From Desarmillaria ectypa (taxonomy: Eukaryota > Basidiomycota > Agaricomycetes > Agaricales > Physalacriaceae), in the NCBI GenBank assembly GCA_030407005.1, contig JAUDYN010000002.1:1054001-1118000 (forward strand): a stretch of DNA of 64,000 bases, given 5' to 3'. A program made the translations under genes and the position numbers. Of this stretch, positions 1 through 12,132 are shown piece by piece; position 1 is the stretch's first letter; every line of letters begins with the position of its first letter. The notes under the pieces were generated by a model. That model saw only the letters and a program-made list of their open reading frames with translations, was not told where the DNA came from and searched no databases.

Positions 1-2517
1 GACCGCCATCAGAAATTTTGAAATCATCAAAATCAAGAAAGAGTTTGTCTGCATCTGAATAGGCGACTCGTTCACGGATCGGCGCGTACATGTTAATCCT
101 AGAAGACTTCGAGACGGGTAAAGCTGGTTCGTGTTCGCCGGAAACGGATTGCGAAGTGGATTTAGAAGAAGCCAAAAGAGGGTCACTGGAACTTGCTTTT
201 AGGCCAAGTGTTAATACATCCGGTTCCTCAGTCTTTTGTACAGACTCTTCGCTGTCTCGGGTAGCTTGACGATCAGCACCAATGTCCTCGCCATTCGTGA
301 GGGTCGCCGTCAGGTCGATCTCCTCCTTCTTCGGCTCGAGCTCAATTCGCCCAGGATTTTCTTCGACATTGTCTTCAATGGCTTGAAGAGCATCCTTGAT
401 TAGGGTCGAGGTCTCGAGAGCATCAACGACGCTTTCTTTATCCTGTTCGTCGTTATCGTCTTCGTCTGATGCATAGTCAAGCATGAGCATCGATGTTCGG
501 TTTGTATCGCCCAAGTGGGGACCGTTGTTGACGTCCATGAGACCTGGATCAGGATCGGGGTGCTCGATCTCGGGACTTTGGTCTTTCAGTGATCGTCGCC
601 ACATCACGCAAATGCCTCTCTTCACCCGCTCCTCTGGGGAACCTGCCTTGTGCCATTCCAAAACCGACTGCGCCAGGTTGTATGCAATAGCAGATTTCCA
701 TCTTCGCTCTTCCCGAAAATCAATTCGCATCCATTTCTAGGGCGACGTGAGCACAGGCACCGAAACGGAGAAAGTTGATACCACTCTTACCATTTCATCC
801 ATGAGGTAATCCCAGTGAGTCTTCGGAATGGTGTCAACAGACCGCTGTTTCTTTGGCTGCCTGAAACTCCACTTGCCAGCATCTTTGAGCGTCTCGATTC
901 GATCAATGGTTCTAGCAAGTCTAAGTTCGGCCATGGCGATCTAACAGAATACCTATTAGCGGTAGGCCAAAATATTGCTGAAGGATATCTTACACTCCAA
1001 TCGTGCGTGGTAAGACATTTCGTCGCCTTTGACACCTTCTTCCACACAGAATTGGCATTAATGGTAAAGCCCCATCTGTTCAAGCCCATGGGAATGTAGT
1101 CGTCTTTGTCCTTCTTCATCTCTCCTTTTTCACGTTCCTTCTCCTTCTTGCGCAGTTGTTTCGAAATCTTACCTCGCCTATTGAATTCTGGAGGTAGAGT
1201 TTTTATTGGTGGTAAGGTGTACTGTGGGTCAAATTGTAAATGCGGTTTAGGTGAAGATACAGGCGTTGGCGGCGAGGTTTGGGTAGGAGATCCAAGATCG
1301 AAATTGTACTGAGGGAGTCCTTGAAAGGACTCGGTTGGTGTAGGGATGTATACAGGGCGTACGGAGGGAGGCGTTCGCAAAGAGCTCTGCAGAATCTGTT
1401 GAGGGGATATGTGACGAGGCTCCGATGCAAGACTAGGTTGGGCGTGCATCGAGGCCTCAGTCTTCATAGTCGTGTGATGTTGAGTCTCGAGAGTCGCCAG
1501 GCGATTAACAAAAAGGTGTTGCGGATTCGCGGGACCGGCCGGCTGCGAGGACATAAATGCTACGGAGAGGTTAACGCTCATTAAAGAAAAATATCTTGCG
1601 TACAGACCTGTCAACATCACAGTAGAATCTTGCACCATAGCCTCCTCCTCCTCTTCTTCTTCTTCTTCTTCTTCTTCTTCTTCCTTCTTGAGGTTGGCAA
1701 TTGCGGTATGATACTGGGGGAAAGGCTGGAATTCATCGGAGGGTCCTTGTACTTCTATGATGGCAGGTTCTTCGACGTCCTGCATTGCTATGTCTTCACC
1801 GACCGCCAACTCTACTGTAACAGAGGGCAGCGACGTGTCAGCCTCGTGCAAGTCCTTTTCATCTAGCGCAATGTCCATATTGGAAGCGTTTGTACTCTCC
1901 CTTGACGCGACGTCAATGGGAATGCTTTGAGGTTGTGGTACAACCTGACCGCTGCTATGAGACCTTGAAGGACCAAGCATGTTCAGTTCATCCTCAGATT
2001 CCGCGGGACTGAGGTCGTCCGAGCGTTGGGCTATTGCATGAACAACATTGTTGCCTTCCATAGACGTATCTTCAAGTGTCCACGGCTCCAGGCTGCTGCC
2101 CTGATGAATGCCATCGATAAGTTCCGTTACTGGCTCGCTAGGTTCGAAAGCCGGCAGTGAAGGTGGCATGATGAGGGCAATGTCGAGATGATTTATGCTC
2201 CCAGTGTCAGGACTAGTGACGTTGACCTGGATGAGTCGCGTACAGGTGACAGAAGCGCAACACTTACTTTTTACTTATATCATATTTCTGTAGGAATCCT
2301 TGCAAGTCGTCACCACCCTCTTGTATCATGTAAACGCTGCCAATGTTGTCCCTTCGTCGTAGTAAATGGTACATTTCGGTCAGAAGCTCATTCCTTCTCT
2401 TCGATATCGCGCTGTAAAGGTGTTTTGAGGTGATTGTGCGGAAGAAACGCTCGTTATTGCTCACGCAAGTTGAGCGACACGCTCTTCGACTAAAACATCT
2501 GGTGACTTGTGCGACAT
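1..2517 (-). CDS. VID21: VID21/EAF1-like NuA4 subunit, HSA domain (partial, 3' end off window)
   Basis: Platform subunit of the NuA4 histone acetyltransferase complex, in the nucleus. The start is at 2517. Introns at 2464-2412, 2267-2213, 993-941 and 790-737 join one frame. The short N-terminal block contains RRNELLTEMYHLLRRRD, as expected for this family. A long Ser/Pro/Glu-rich disordered region follows, including a polyglutamate run coded by a GAA repeat. The HSA domain is split by the last intron: KTHWDYLMDEM continues as RIDFREERRWKSAIAYNLA. HSA domains bind actin and actin-related proteins; that role is family knowledge. After HSA the frame stays open and acidic to base 1, so the SANT/Myb part expected in Vid21 lies outside. 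Another HSA-SANT protein is possible, but the N-terminal block favours Vid21. Confidence 0.85.
1641..1683. repeat. GAA/TTC trinucleotide microsatellite
   Basis: A nearly pure run of TTC/CTC triplets on the plus strand encodes about 14 consecutive glutamates on the minus strand inside the VID21-like gene. It lies in a predicted disordered region, so length changes in steps of three would be tolerated. Confidence 0.9.
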
Positions 2518-2870
2518 TCTCAATGACGGCCCGTGAGTGACATTGAGTATTTCAGTCCTATCATATAAGTATCTGATTTTGAGACCGAATAGAAGCCTAC
2601 GTGGCGCAAGAATCTCTTTGAAGTAGAGAGGAGCAAGAGGGATGGTGGAAGTTGAGAGCAAGTGATAAATTACTATATACGGTACGTGACATCTGTCACG
2701 AATCACCCCGCGTCCTACAATCCACACCAGATCTCAAAGAAGGTATATATTAACTCACTTCCGCGATGCCTTGATCACGGTAATCAGGCCGCGAATGCGG
2801 GATCGCCATCCATCTGCATACAAAAGGCGGACGAGACCGGCCGTAAACTCCCTGACGGATGAGATTAGAA

Positions 2871-5213
2871 TCAAATAAGAGTAAAATACATTTGGCTAAA
2901 TACGAACCAGCTTGTTGTCAATGAACGAATCGGATAGTCCAGCACCTTTGGTATGGAAGTTTGCATGAGTGCAGGCCACCGGTCGACCATAATCGCCTTG
3001 GGATTTGTTAGGCTACGAAGACCTTCAGGGCCGGCTTGAAAGATAGGAATGATAAGAAAATGGTGATTTACAAGAACAGACATAGTATACTGACCAAACC
3101 TTCCATAACCACTGGATCTTGTTCCGCCAAAAGGCAGATCCTGACTAGAAGGGAAAGACACTGAGTTAAATGGACCATATTTACAAAGCAATTCACAGAC
3201 TTCATCTGCAAGGGACATTTAGTCGGCTTGGTCATTATAAAAGATCGAACGTACATAAAAGACTCCAAAGTCATTAATCGACACCATTCCACACTCAAGT
3301 TCTTTCGCAACTTTGAGGCATTGCCTTTGGTCGGGTCCAAAAACACTTGCGCCTAAACCGTAGCGAGTACTATTCGCAATGCTGATGGCTTCGTCGACTG
3401 TACCGTAAGGCATAATAAGGGCGATAGGCGCGAACACTACAACAGGCTCAGCTTAGCGAGAGAGGCAGGTCAGCAGACTCACATTCTTTCTGAGCGATCC
3501 TCATGTCAGAAGATACTGGTCCAATCACAGTAGGCAGGAAATAGGAACCCTTGTCGTTGTAAACATGTTTATATCGCGTGCCACCTTCGACATGTACACC
3601 GTTTCCAAATTCCTCTGCTTCCGTGATGAGATGCTCTAGTGCGTCGAAACGAGCGGAGGAAATCATAGCGCCGCAATCCACCGGTGAAAGATAGCCTTGA
3701 TCATTGGGTGCCATGACTGAACCAAGCCGTAATTTGGTGACCCGCTGTGAGAAAAGCTCGAACAGCTCATCGTATTGCGAACGATGGACGATCAAGCGTT
3801 CAATGCCAATACAGTTCTGGCCGACATTTTGGCTATAGAAATGTAAACATCGGAAATAGAGGTGGAGATTACACTTACTATACGCCACGCATCAAGATAC
3901 TGACCCACTTTTTCAAGTCAGTGCCAGGCATGATTATCGCAGGATCCTTTCCACCCAGTTCCAGTGTCACTGGTGTGAGGTATTTTGTAGCAGCCACCGC
4001 GACCTACACGTATTTTCTAACTCAAACTGGGCGATAAACAATGGTAGGTACAATACCTTGCGCCCTACTTCCTCAGAACCAATGAATGTGATGTGTTTAA
4101 TCAGCGGCGATGTCGTCAGCTCATCCGCGTCTTCTGGCCAACAACATACAAGCTAAGATGCTGTTCAGAGCTGATTACTGCAGCGGACTATGCATATTTA
4201 CCTGAACAATTTCTGGGTCATGACCGCATGCTTCCAGGCAAGACCTAATGATGTAGATGTACCAGGACGTTGACCATATGACGTTCTCAGAGCACTTCAG
4301 AACAATAGAATTGCCGGAGAACAAGGCGGCCAAGATTGGAGACCAGGCGTTATGCAATGCTATACGAATTGCCCGTTACAAACAACAGTTGATTGAATAT
4401 AGACTTAAACTCACGGTAGTTCCACGAGACAATTCCAGCAACTGTTCCAAGAGGCTCATAGTGTACCTCGGACGTTTTGTAAGCCAACATCATATTGCGA
4501 CGTCGCCTCTCTGGTCGCAAAGCTTTTTCGCCATGGGCTATCAGCCATTCCATCTTAGAGCAAGTGGTCAAAATTTCGCCAAGAGCCGCATCAACCACTG
4601 CGAAAAATTCAATGTGTGTCTATCCCCGATATGTGGCAACTCACTCGTTTTTCCTGTATCTCTACAAGCAACTTTGGCACAGATGTCTTGGTTGTCCACC
4701 AGCCATTTCAGCAAGCTACGGATGACGCGTCTTCGTTGAGTAAACGAGGTTTCCCTCCATGACAGTTGCGCTTCATCTGCTTTCTCGATCTTTCGCGCGA
4801 TTTCTACCTTGTCATCGGCCAAATACGTTTGGATATGCAGACCAGTCGCTGGGTCGAAGCTAGTGATATATTTTCGTCCTTGAATGCTAAAAGAAGGTAG
4901 GAGATCTTCGTTGGTTTCGTGGGAGGTAAGTGCAGGGTCGTCAATTACAAAAGACGACCAGCCAACTTTGGCAGGCTGAACATTTTGACCCTTCAATAAC
5001 CACTGATACGAGAAAATGTCGTTGACGCACCTCAGGTATAGTGAACTTGAATGGGACAGCGCTATTGTTGGCTCTTTGATACCGTTGGAACACGAGCCAA
5101 ATCCCAAATGCAAAGAATAGTGAAAGAAGGTAAAAAACGTCGATTCCGTCGTCGTCAGACCAAATGTTGAGTGTAATCAGTGGGTGTAGAAACAGTGACA
5201 TGAGTTTGCCCAT
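2871..5213 (-). CDS. Membrane-anchored aldehyde dehydrogenase, MSC7 type
   Basis: NAD(P)-dependent oxidation of aldehydes. An N-terminal hydrophobic segment ([17 protein letters not shown]) predicts membrane anchoring, as in the fungal Msc7-like branch. The family core follows in order: [18 protein letters not shown], the cofactor-binding stretch ending in [11 protein letters not shown], the general-base motif ELGGKDPAI, the nucleophile motif [10 protein letters not shown], then FGPDQRQC and [14 protein letters not shown] near the C-terminus. At least six short introns are needed to join these, for example the one after SGYGRFG. I chose MGKLMSLF at 5213 because it directly precedes the membrane segment; an in-frame ATG lies 24 bases upstream at 5237. 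The catalytic Cys and Glu are both visible, so it should be active. The substrate cannot be told from sequence. Confidence 0.88.
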
Positions 5214-5237
5214 AGTTTCTGTGAATATCCTTGACAA

Positions 5238-5787
5238 AAAGGTGCCCTAGAAACAATGAGATACGAACAGGTGCATAGACGAAGGAAATGAACATCCAAC
5301 ACGCGCCCTCGCATACATGCTTGTCACGTGCAAGCACTAGCCTATTTTGGGTTACAATTACTTTCTTATCGTAACAATTCGTCGCACAAGCAGTCATGGA
5401 ACAATAGTGTACTTTTGTGAACAATGGCATTATGAGTTGGTCCGCGTCGTACAACGAGACGGCCAAATCTTAACAAGAAGACTTCGTCTAGAGTCATCTA
5501 CCGTAAGTGAGGTGTATCCAAATAAAAGAGTCCGATCAAAACGAGAGCATTATTGCGAGTGTCCATTGTCCATCTTACCGCTTGAAGTATTTTTATTGCG
5601 ATTATGGGTATAACGAAAGGAAATGCGGGAATACATGAATGACAGGGAGTGAAGATGAGCAATTAACCAGCCAGTACAGTGATCAGTCATGAGGAAAGAT
5701 GCAAGTGTCGGACAAAGTTCGTATCCTGGAGTCAGGGAAATGCACGAAAAGAGATCAAAAAGAACGTCGATGCGCCTTCCCGTGATA
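5238..5787. other. Intergenic, ALDH promoter side and SMI1 3' side
   Basis: I see no gene here. The short ORFs on either strand lack family motifs and splice support. The stretch should contain the aldehyde dehydrogenase promoter and the SMI1 3' untranslated region. Confidence 0.5.
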
Positions 5788-7944
5788 TTAAGTCGAATCC
5801 TGCATTTCCTTCACACTGCTAACAGAGTTCTTTTTCCGCAGTCCACCAAGGTGTTTTTTCAAGCCAGCTAAACCGCTTTTTGACTTCTTGTGCTTCTTAT
5901 CCCCTGTATTACTGCTGGAGACACCAGGTTCTGAGGTTATTGAGGCGGCATCCGACTCAACAGCCTCTACGGTGGGGTGATTCTCCTCGGCATCCGGTGG
6001 AGGCTCCACCGTACCCGATCCGTCTCCACCGACCAGTCGGACTGTCACATCAGCATCAACGTCGACACTCATGGGCGCCTGCAACATATCAGCTTCGGGT
6101 TTCAGCTCATCAGAAGTGTCAATGATGAGGTCTGATGCTGAGTTCGACACTTCAGGTCGTGATGATGGAGTTACGGGTTGTATGGGTTCCGCCGTTAAGA
6201 CAGGCGCAGAATATGCCAAGAGATCATGAATATCGGATGGTGGTGGTGATAGTGGCTCTGAAATTTCCTGAGGGGGCGTGGCGGGAAGTAGAACCTCTGG
6301 CTCCTCTATCAGAACTGTGGGTCCGGTGGGATCAGGCAGATCGTCGGCCGGCTCAGATCGCCTTGATGAAGACACGAGGCTTGTCTCTTGCTCCAGGGAT
6401 CGTTGTCGGATACCTCGATTACGCCCGGCTTCTAGATCCTCGTCAAAAGATGAATGCGTCGAATCTGGAGGTGACGGCAAAGAAACGATGTCCCGAGGTG
6501 TGGGTAGTTCCACAGGGAGAGGCGCTGGTGGCTTGGTGACAGCTATTGTAGGGAGGCTCGGAGGAGTCTTTCGTGCAGTTGTTGTGTTGACGATGCCACC
6601 GTACGCCATCGGCGGGATACTTGATTCTTCCACATCAGCGAGAACAGGTATGGGAACTTCAGCTCCAGAGCCTTGCGACATCTCCAATACACCAAGGTCC
6701 ATCTTTTCGGGGGCCTGTAGGAATACATAAGAAAGTCACCCAACATGCAGATAGCGTTTACTCGCCTTCCCGTTCTCTTGGTCGTCCATAGTCTCTGCAA
6801 TCACACCAATGTCAAACCATCGCCGAACACTTCTATCTGCCCATGCTTCCAACACGCTCCAGCCTCTATATTCGCCCGTTAAACGTAAACCGCCGCCGGA
6901 ATATGTGTCGCCACCGCCGTCGCCTTGGCCCCGACTGGTACCGTCGTAGAAATAGCTTTCATAACCGATATCGTCTTCACTCCCATCACTAGCATCATTA
7001 GATGCACCAATTTCAAATCCATCTCCACTCTCTAATTCATCCACAAAGCTTGCCAACCATTTGGCCCACCCAGTAATGCCATCACCGTTGAAGAGAACAA
7101 CTTTCGTGTCAAAATCACGACCGAACACAATAACTTGTCCGACAGCACCAGCTTGGCCTGGATTAAGATCGACGCCTATATAGTTGCCTGCCTTGTCTGC
7201 AATTAAAGGGATCCAGCCACGTTGAGAGTACTCCTTGCGAATCCAATTAGGCGGGATCGATTGCATGGCACTACGCAGCCTGGCGTTAGCGCCAGTCATA
7301 GGGTCGTCGTCAACCTCGCGCCAAAATCTCCATTCTTCATACACATCCTCGAGAGGTAACAAATTGAGGCCGAAGAAAAGACCCTCCGAGCATCCAGCGG
7401 CTGACTCCGCCTCTTGGCCGTCAACGAGGAGGTAAGACTCGCGAACGACGGAGGGCAAAGCAAAGCCAAACTGCATCTCAATCTGGGCCAGGTCCTCTGG
7501 CAGAATGCCATAGTTGAGGGTATCTCCCAGTTCCGGGTATTCACGAGCAAGCCATGCGCGGAGGCGGTTCCATGTAGAAGTCAAGGAAGGATATGCAGAG
7601 GAAGGCGAGAAGGGGGTATGGAGGGGGTCATGATGCATGGGCAACAGAGATGCAGAACGTGAATTTGAGCCATTTCTTCTGGGATGTCAGTCTGATGATA
7701 CCGCAACGCACAACATGAAAACGTACGAAGTCGGGATATATGCGTAAGAAGCGGGGCTTGCTGGAGGATAGGTGTACGACCCAGAGGTCGCCGTCTCAGG
7801 GTCTGGGGTGTCGACGTCTGGATGGGACGAAAAGATGGGCGAGGACGACGGAATCGAAAATGCTTCGTGGGTCGACGATATGGCTTGGCCCTTTCGCAAA
7901 TTTTGGGAAGAGCCCGACGAGAAGAAGGATGCAAGCCAGTTCAT
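5788..7944 (-). CDS. KNR4: SMI1/KNR4 cell-wall assembly regulator
   Basis: Regulator of cell-wall synthesis and integrity signalling. The first exon is MNWLASFFSSGSSQNLRKG, then an intron with a GTACGT donor leads to RNGSNSRSASLLPMHHDP. The central Smi1/Knr4 fold is clear: NYGILPEDLAQIEMQFGFAL, the hinge VRESYLLVDGQE, then GLFFGLNLLPLEDVYEEW, IPLIADKAGNYIGVDLNPG and VIVFGRDFDTKVVL. The last exon encodes a long Pro/Ser/Glu-rich tail with a very basic end (KKHKKSKSGLAGLKKHLGG). The second intron at 6765-6715 appears to use a GC donor, because only that choice keeps the tail in frame. Length (about 640 residues) and layout match basidiomycete homologues. Confidence 0.9.
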
Positions 7945-8403
7945 GATGAAAGGGTCGTGGGTGAAGAGAAGAGAGGGATCACGACGAGCTCAACGACAGC
8001 AGTGAGAGTGGCGGGCGTCGTCAGCGACTTGACCAGCGCCAGGATATCGACTTGGTATTCCTGGGACTGGGCAATGGTTATGGCTTGTCGTTGACTGCCT
8101 TGGCGGCTTTGCTAATCAGGCAAGGCTCCAACAGAAAGATTGATCTAAAAATATTTTCCTACAATTTCTATGCACAAGAATAGATAGGACTTCCATTTTG
8201 GTCAATAATCAGGTGAAAATCATCGCAGGTCTTTAAACGGGGCGACGGGCTACTGAAGGCGCCGGTGGCTTGCTTTCGTTTCTCATTACTGCGCACCACG
8301 TCGTAAGCAACGGGCACCTCCAACACCTTCCCTGTTCAATTTTCCGGTTGGAGTGGTAGATAAGCTGATACGCGGTGTCAGCAGCAGCATTTTTGTTTCG
8401 TTA

Positions 8404-8725
8404 TGCCGTTGAATCCGTAAGTACTTGGACCAATGTATCGAGGCGATGCGCTCAGCGTGCGAAAGTACGAAGTTTCCCAGCCATGGCCTGCAATGGCCTC
8501 AAGGAAATCCACAATGTGGTACGCGATCGGTTAGCCGGGAAAATGTGATCGAATATGTCAGAAGCGGTAAACAAGGTCCCATGGTGTTTCAGTGAAATTC
8601 CTCCTGCACAAGAAGTTGAAGAACCAAAAGGATGCCCCAACGTAGAACAACACGTGTGTGAGCAGCAAGGGCTGGTCCGACTGCTGATCCAAGCTATGCA
8701 TAGATCTCAGCGCGAGAGCTGAGCA
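8404..8725 (+). CDS. Possible very small spliced gene (uncertain)
   Basis: ATG-CCG-TTG-AAT-CC is followed at once by a textbook GTAAGT donor. An acceptor TTTCCCAG about 64 bases on restores frame into ACNGLKEIHNVVRDRLAGK. A second GT...GTTTCAG pair and a possible third would extend it to a protein of about 50 residues. I do not recognise the product. The first intron, if left in, contains a Cys-containing stretch that weakly recalls CHCH proteins, so a decayed CMC2-like gene is an alternative. Low confidence. Confidence 0.18.
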
Positions 8726-9284
8726 AAACCAAAGAGGTCTAGTAGGGGTAAAAATCATTCATGGCCTTCATTGTATATGACCGGCCAAAGATGCTGTATC
8801 AATTGAAACAATAGGAAGGGCCACCGGTCAAACTGCACGCGTAAGTGATCCAGTCAGTGGTTCTCGCCATCAAATACGAGATGAAGACTATTGGAATGTC
8901 AGAGTGACAAACTTCGCAATAGAAAGTGGGATCTAATCAAAGCTACGCAATCAGAACGGCGGTTAACAAGCGCAGTCACGAGCTCGCGAAACCAAGGAGC
9001 ACTGAACGGGTGACTGAAACAAATTACCATGTGGATTGCCTTGAAGGAACCCGGACCAGGACAGGGATTTCCCTCCTTTTCCGGCCCTCAAGATCTCAAG
9101 TTCAAGCTAAGCCTCACTGGCTAAGGTCTTCTGCTTCAGGGCATGAATCTATCACAGGAATTTTTCGTCAAGACCAATCGACTCTTGGCTCATCCACGTC
9201 CACACCCATAAATCCAGGAAAATGAATGTGACGTGTGCTATACTTAGTCTTCCCTGTGACCCACAAAAGCCTCCGGAAGCGTCA
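8726..9284. other. Non-coding stretch, nothing recognised
   Basis: No ORF with family motifs, no tRNA-like fold and no repeat noticed before the inverted-repeat element begins. Confidence 0.4.
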
Positions 9285-9957
9285 ATACTGTATAATTACG
9301 ATCACTACGAATGTCACATGAAGACTTGTCCATGTCCGAAACTGATCCAGGTTGCAGACACCAGCGGGCCCGTGTCCGATAAATTTCAACTGGGTCTGAG
9401 GGCTTCCAATCCTCCCCCCATGTCCGCAAATCCGACCTGAGTTCCGGCCTCAAAAAGTACATTTCATGTCCGTTTTCTGATCTGGGATATAAGGATATTA
9501 TCGGGGGTCCTGCCTCCATTCGTATTCGTAAAAGAGTCAGTCACAGGTCACAGGAGCTTCATTCAGATATGTGCCGGGGTACCAGATGTGTAAAAATCCC
9601 AGATTGGGTCAAAAATCATGTAGAATAGGGTAAATTTTTTTCAAATTTTGGGTGAAGCGAGTTGAGGAATGGGAAGAAGTAGCGTGATCGGTCACTCGGT
9701 TACTGTCTCGTACATAAACCCTGTTCTAAGACTTTACTCGTGCCTCCTATATTCTCAGAACGTCGACAAGTGCTTTTGCGCCGTTTTTAAGGGATGCTGA
9801 TCCTTTTATGATCCGAAACTGGATCGAAAATCAGCCTTTGTTGAGGTTACTATTCGGACTTTTTACGAATGTCACAGTCTTAAACTCCGCATTCGTTCAT
9901 TCGGCGAGGTCCAGGACTGTCACAGGTCACAGGTCATTCGTAGTAATTATACAGTAT
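9285..9957. mobile_element. Non-autonomous inverted-repeat element (MITE-like), TA-flanked
   Basis: The left end (9285-9313) reads atactgtataattac, then tacgaatg. The right end (9935-9957) is its reverse complement apart from six extra bases (gatcac) at 9300-9305 in the left arm. Trimming one step gives terminal repeats beginning CTGTATAATTAC with a TA dinucleotide directly outside both, as expected for target-site duplication by Tc1/mariner-type transposases. The roughly 670-bp interior has no convincing ORF and carries degenerate internal motifs, such as the 14-mer tcacaggtcacagg at 9541 and again at 9920. It therefore looks like a non-autonomous element mobilised in trans. The superfamily is inference. 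Confidence 0.6.
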
Positions 9958-12132
9958 GGATAAGTCGTCAGTGTGCCCGCCAGTTACAAATTCTTGAGGC
10001 TAACGTTCCGACGTGCGAATACCGTATTACTTCAAGGCCTTTTCACCTCTTAGTCACCCTTAACACACTGGTGAGTCGCATAATGCATCTTGTAATCTTC
10101 ACTTGGTTCTTTTTTTGCGCAGGCCGCGTTCCATCCTGCATTTCCTTAATCGGAGTTCCCTCCTACATTTCCCTCTTTATCACCAATCCTGGGAGCCTAT
10201 TCTTTTTTTTCGTAGGCGCTACGATTACCGGGCCAAGACAGAGAACCTTTATCACTTATCGGTCTATCACTTCAATAGTCATGCGGTAACTTAGCATTGA
10301 CCGGCGAGCTTGGCCGGTTGTAGTTTTAACCCTTTTCAACGACGCCGCATCTCCTACTGAGTAAGGATGTTACCTAAATCCTTATCATCCGGTAGTAATA
10401 GCACTCAACCGCTGCAATGCCTAATCCATGTCGTTTCGTAAGTGTCTAATCAGAAGCTTCTTAGCCACTTACTGATCCCGCCTCGTCCAGATGGTTCATT
10501 ATCTTTATTACTTCACCTTGGGTCCGTGCAAACACTATTATATCGGCGCTAGTCCAATTTGCCAATGTCTTATCTTATATGCGTTGGGTCATGGAGGCCG
10601 TTTCTCTGTGTTGATCATGGTCTACCTCACCTCAAAGTTAAACATCTCCCTTGCTGACTGAAAATTCTTCCGCCTCCCATATTTTTACCTTAGTCTTGGA
10701 GATTTTTCATTGCATCGCCCTTTGTTCTCGAATTTGCGTCTTATTGTGATTTGAATGCAGTTGCACTCCAGCAGTTAGGCTGTTAGTCACTAGGTAGACA
10801 AACTCACAAGGAGTTTCCTCTGCCTGTGCATGTATTTATACTGTTTCTACTTAATCTACCGGATTCTTTCCTTACTAAGCGTGCCGAGACATGCCAGATC
10901 ACTAGAATGCGCCTGAATATTTCAACACGTCTTTTGCCGACTTCGGGACTCCTTCAAGGTACCCGTTCAATCATATACTGGCACCGTTGCTTTCAAGTTC
11001 TACGTCTGCCAAAACATGACATGTGTAGACAGACCACCTCCTCTGGATGAAAGACAATGTATTTTTACCTATAATATATAGAAAATATGCATAGTTTTTT
11101 CATAGTTTTTTTTACTAAAATGTTTACTAAAAACATTTTTAATTTTTCACTATTTTCTGCAAGATTTTTCAAATACAGTGAAAAGATCTAAATATTTATA
11201 AAGTTGTTTCTACAAAAATACTGAAAAGAAACTTTGAATATTTTCTGCGTATTTAAGGGTTTAAATTTTAGTGTAATGTGAAGAACGCTGAACTTGACCC
11301 ACGAATAGTTTTCCAGGTCTGAATTCATCAAGGCCGCGCCCGCCCTGACGAGTAGGCTAACAGCTAGACGCGGAAGCTGCTATTTGGACCAGGGTTCGCG
11401 AGATAGTGATATGCAAAGTGTCACGCCCAAATACATGGTCGTAGCTTTCGATTTTCCCTTGCGTCGGATAAGGAATCGACGGCTGTGGAGTATCGATGTT
11501 TCCTAGCTGCTTCCTGACTACTTTGACACACCGTTGTCAGCTGTAGCCTTCTCAATAGAATCTGTTTTCACTATCGCTGATGTTTCTGTTATCATTTGAG
11601 TTGGCGTTCTTGCTTACTTGTTTTTCTACATGCAGAATCGTATTCCAATCTGACGTCCTGTTAGCCTCCCCTAGGCAGATTCTCAAATACTTTAGCGTAG
11701 TAACATATGCATGTATCGGAATCATGAGGCTCAAGATGGCAAAATGAACAAAGGAAAAGATGGTAAGCATCCGAGATGGTGTACGCTACGTGAGCACGGT
11801 CCTTTTATGCGATAATTCTATCTAAATAGTAAAAACTGCGGGGCATATTCAACAACGAAGACTAGTGCCAGTTAGTGTAGCTATTCCTCCTCACTATGCA
11901 CGTTTTTGATGGTGTTCGCTTTTGGGACTATCGCTGAGTTTTGAAGTCCTTCAGCCCTGCTATATACAGTCACGATCGTCGTGAGGGGTCATACGGTCCG
12001 AACATTACCGAATGGTCATAGGATCCGAAAGCGTTCGTTGAAGGAGGAAACTTCTTCCGCCATGTGACAACCATATAAACCACACGTCCAATGTACCCTT
12101 GTTTCCCTCCCCGCCGCGGCCTGAACCCTACT
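9958..12132. other. Gene-poor region with AT-rich block and intron-like signals
   Basis: About 2.2 kb with no identifiable protein. Between 11050 and 11280 the sequence is extremely AT-rich, with a small hairpin (aaaatgttt / aaacatttt near 11120). At 10072-10122 a GTGAGT...TTTTTGCGCAG pair resembles a genuine intron on the plus strand, so a transcribed non-coding or degenerate gene is possible. The right end must contain the promoter of the CoA transferase. Confidence 0.4.

Noticed and set aside
8410..8480. CHCH-like twin-cysteine stretch (QCIEAMRSAC) as a CMC2 gene
   Set aside because: Cysteine spacing is seven rather than nine and the needed second half lies in another frame; kept only as an alternative.
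11391..11410. tRNA-like ggttcgcgag segment
   Set aside because: No cloverleaf arms or anticodon loop could be built around it.
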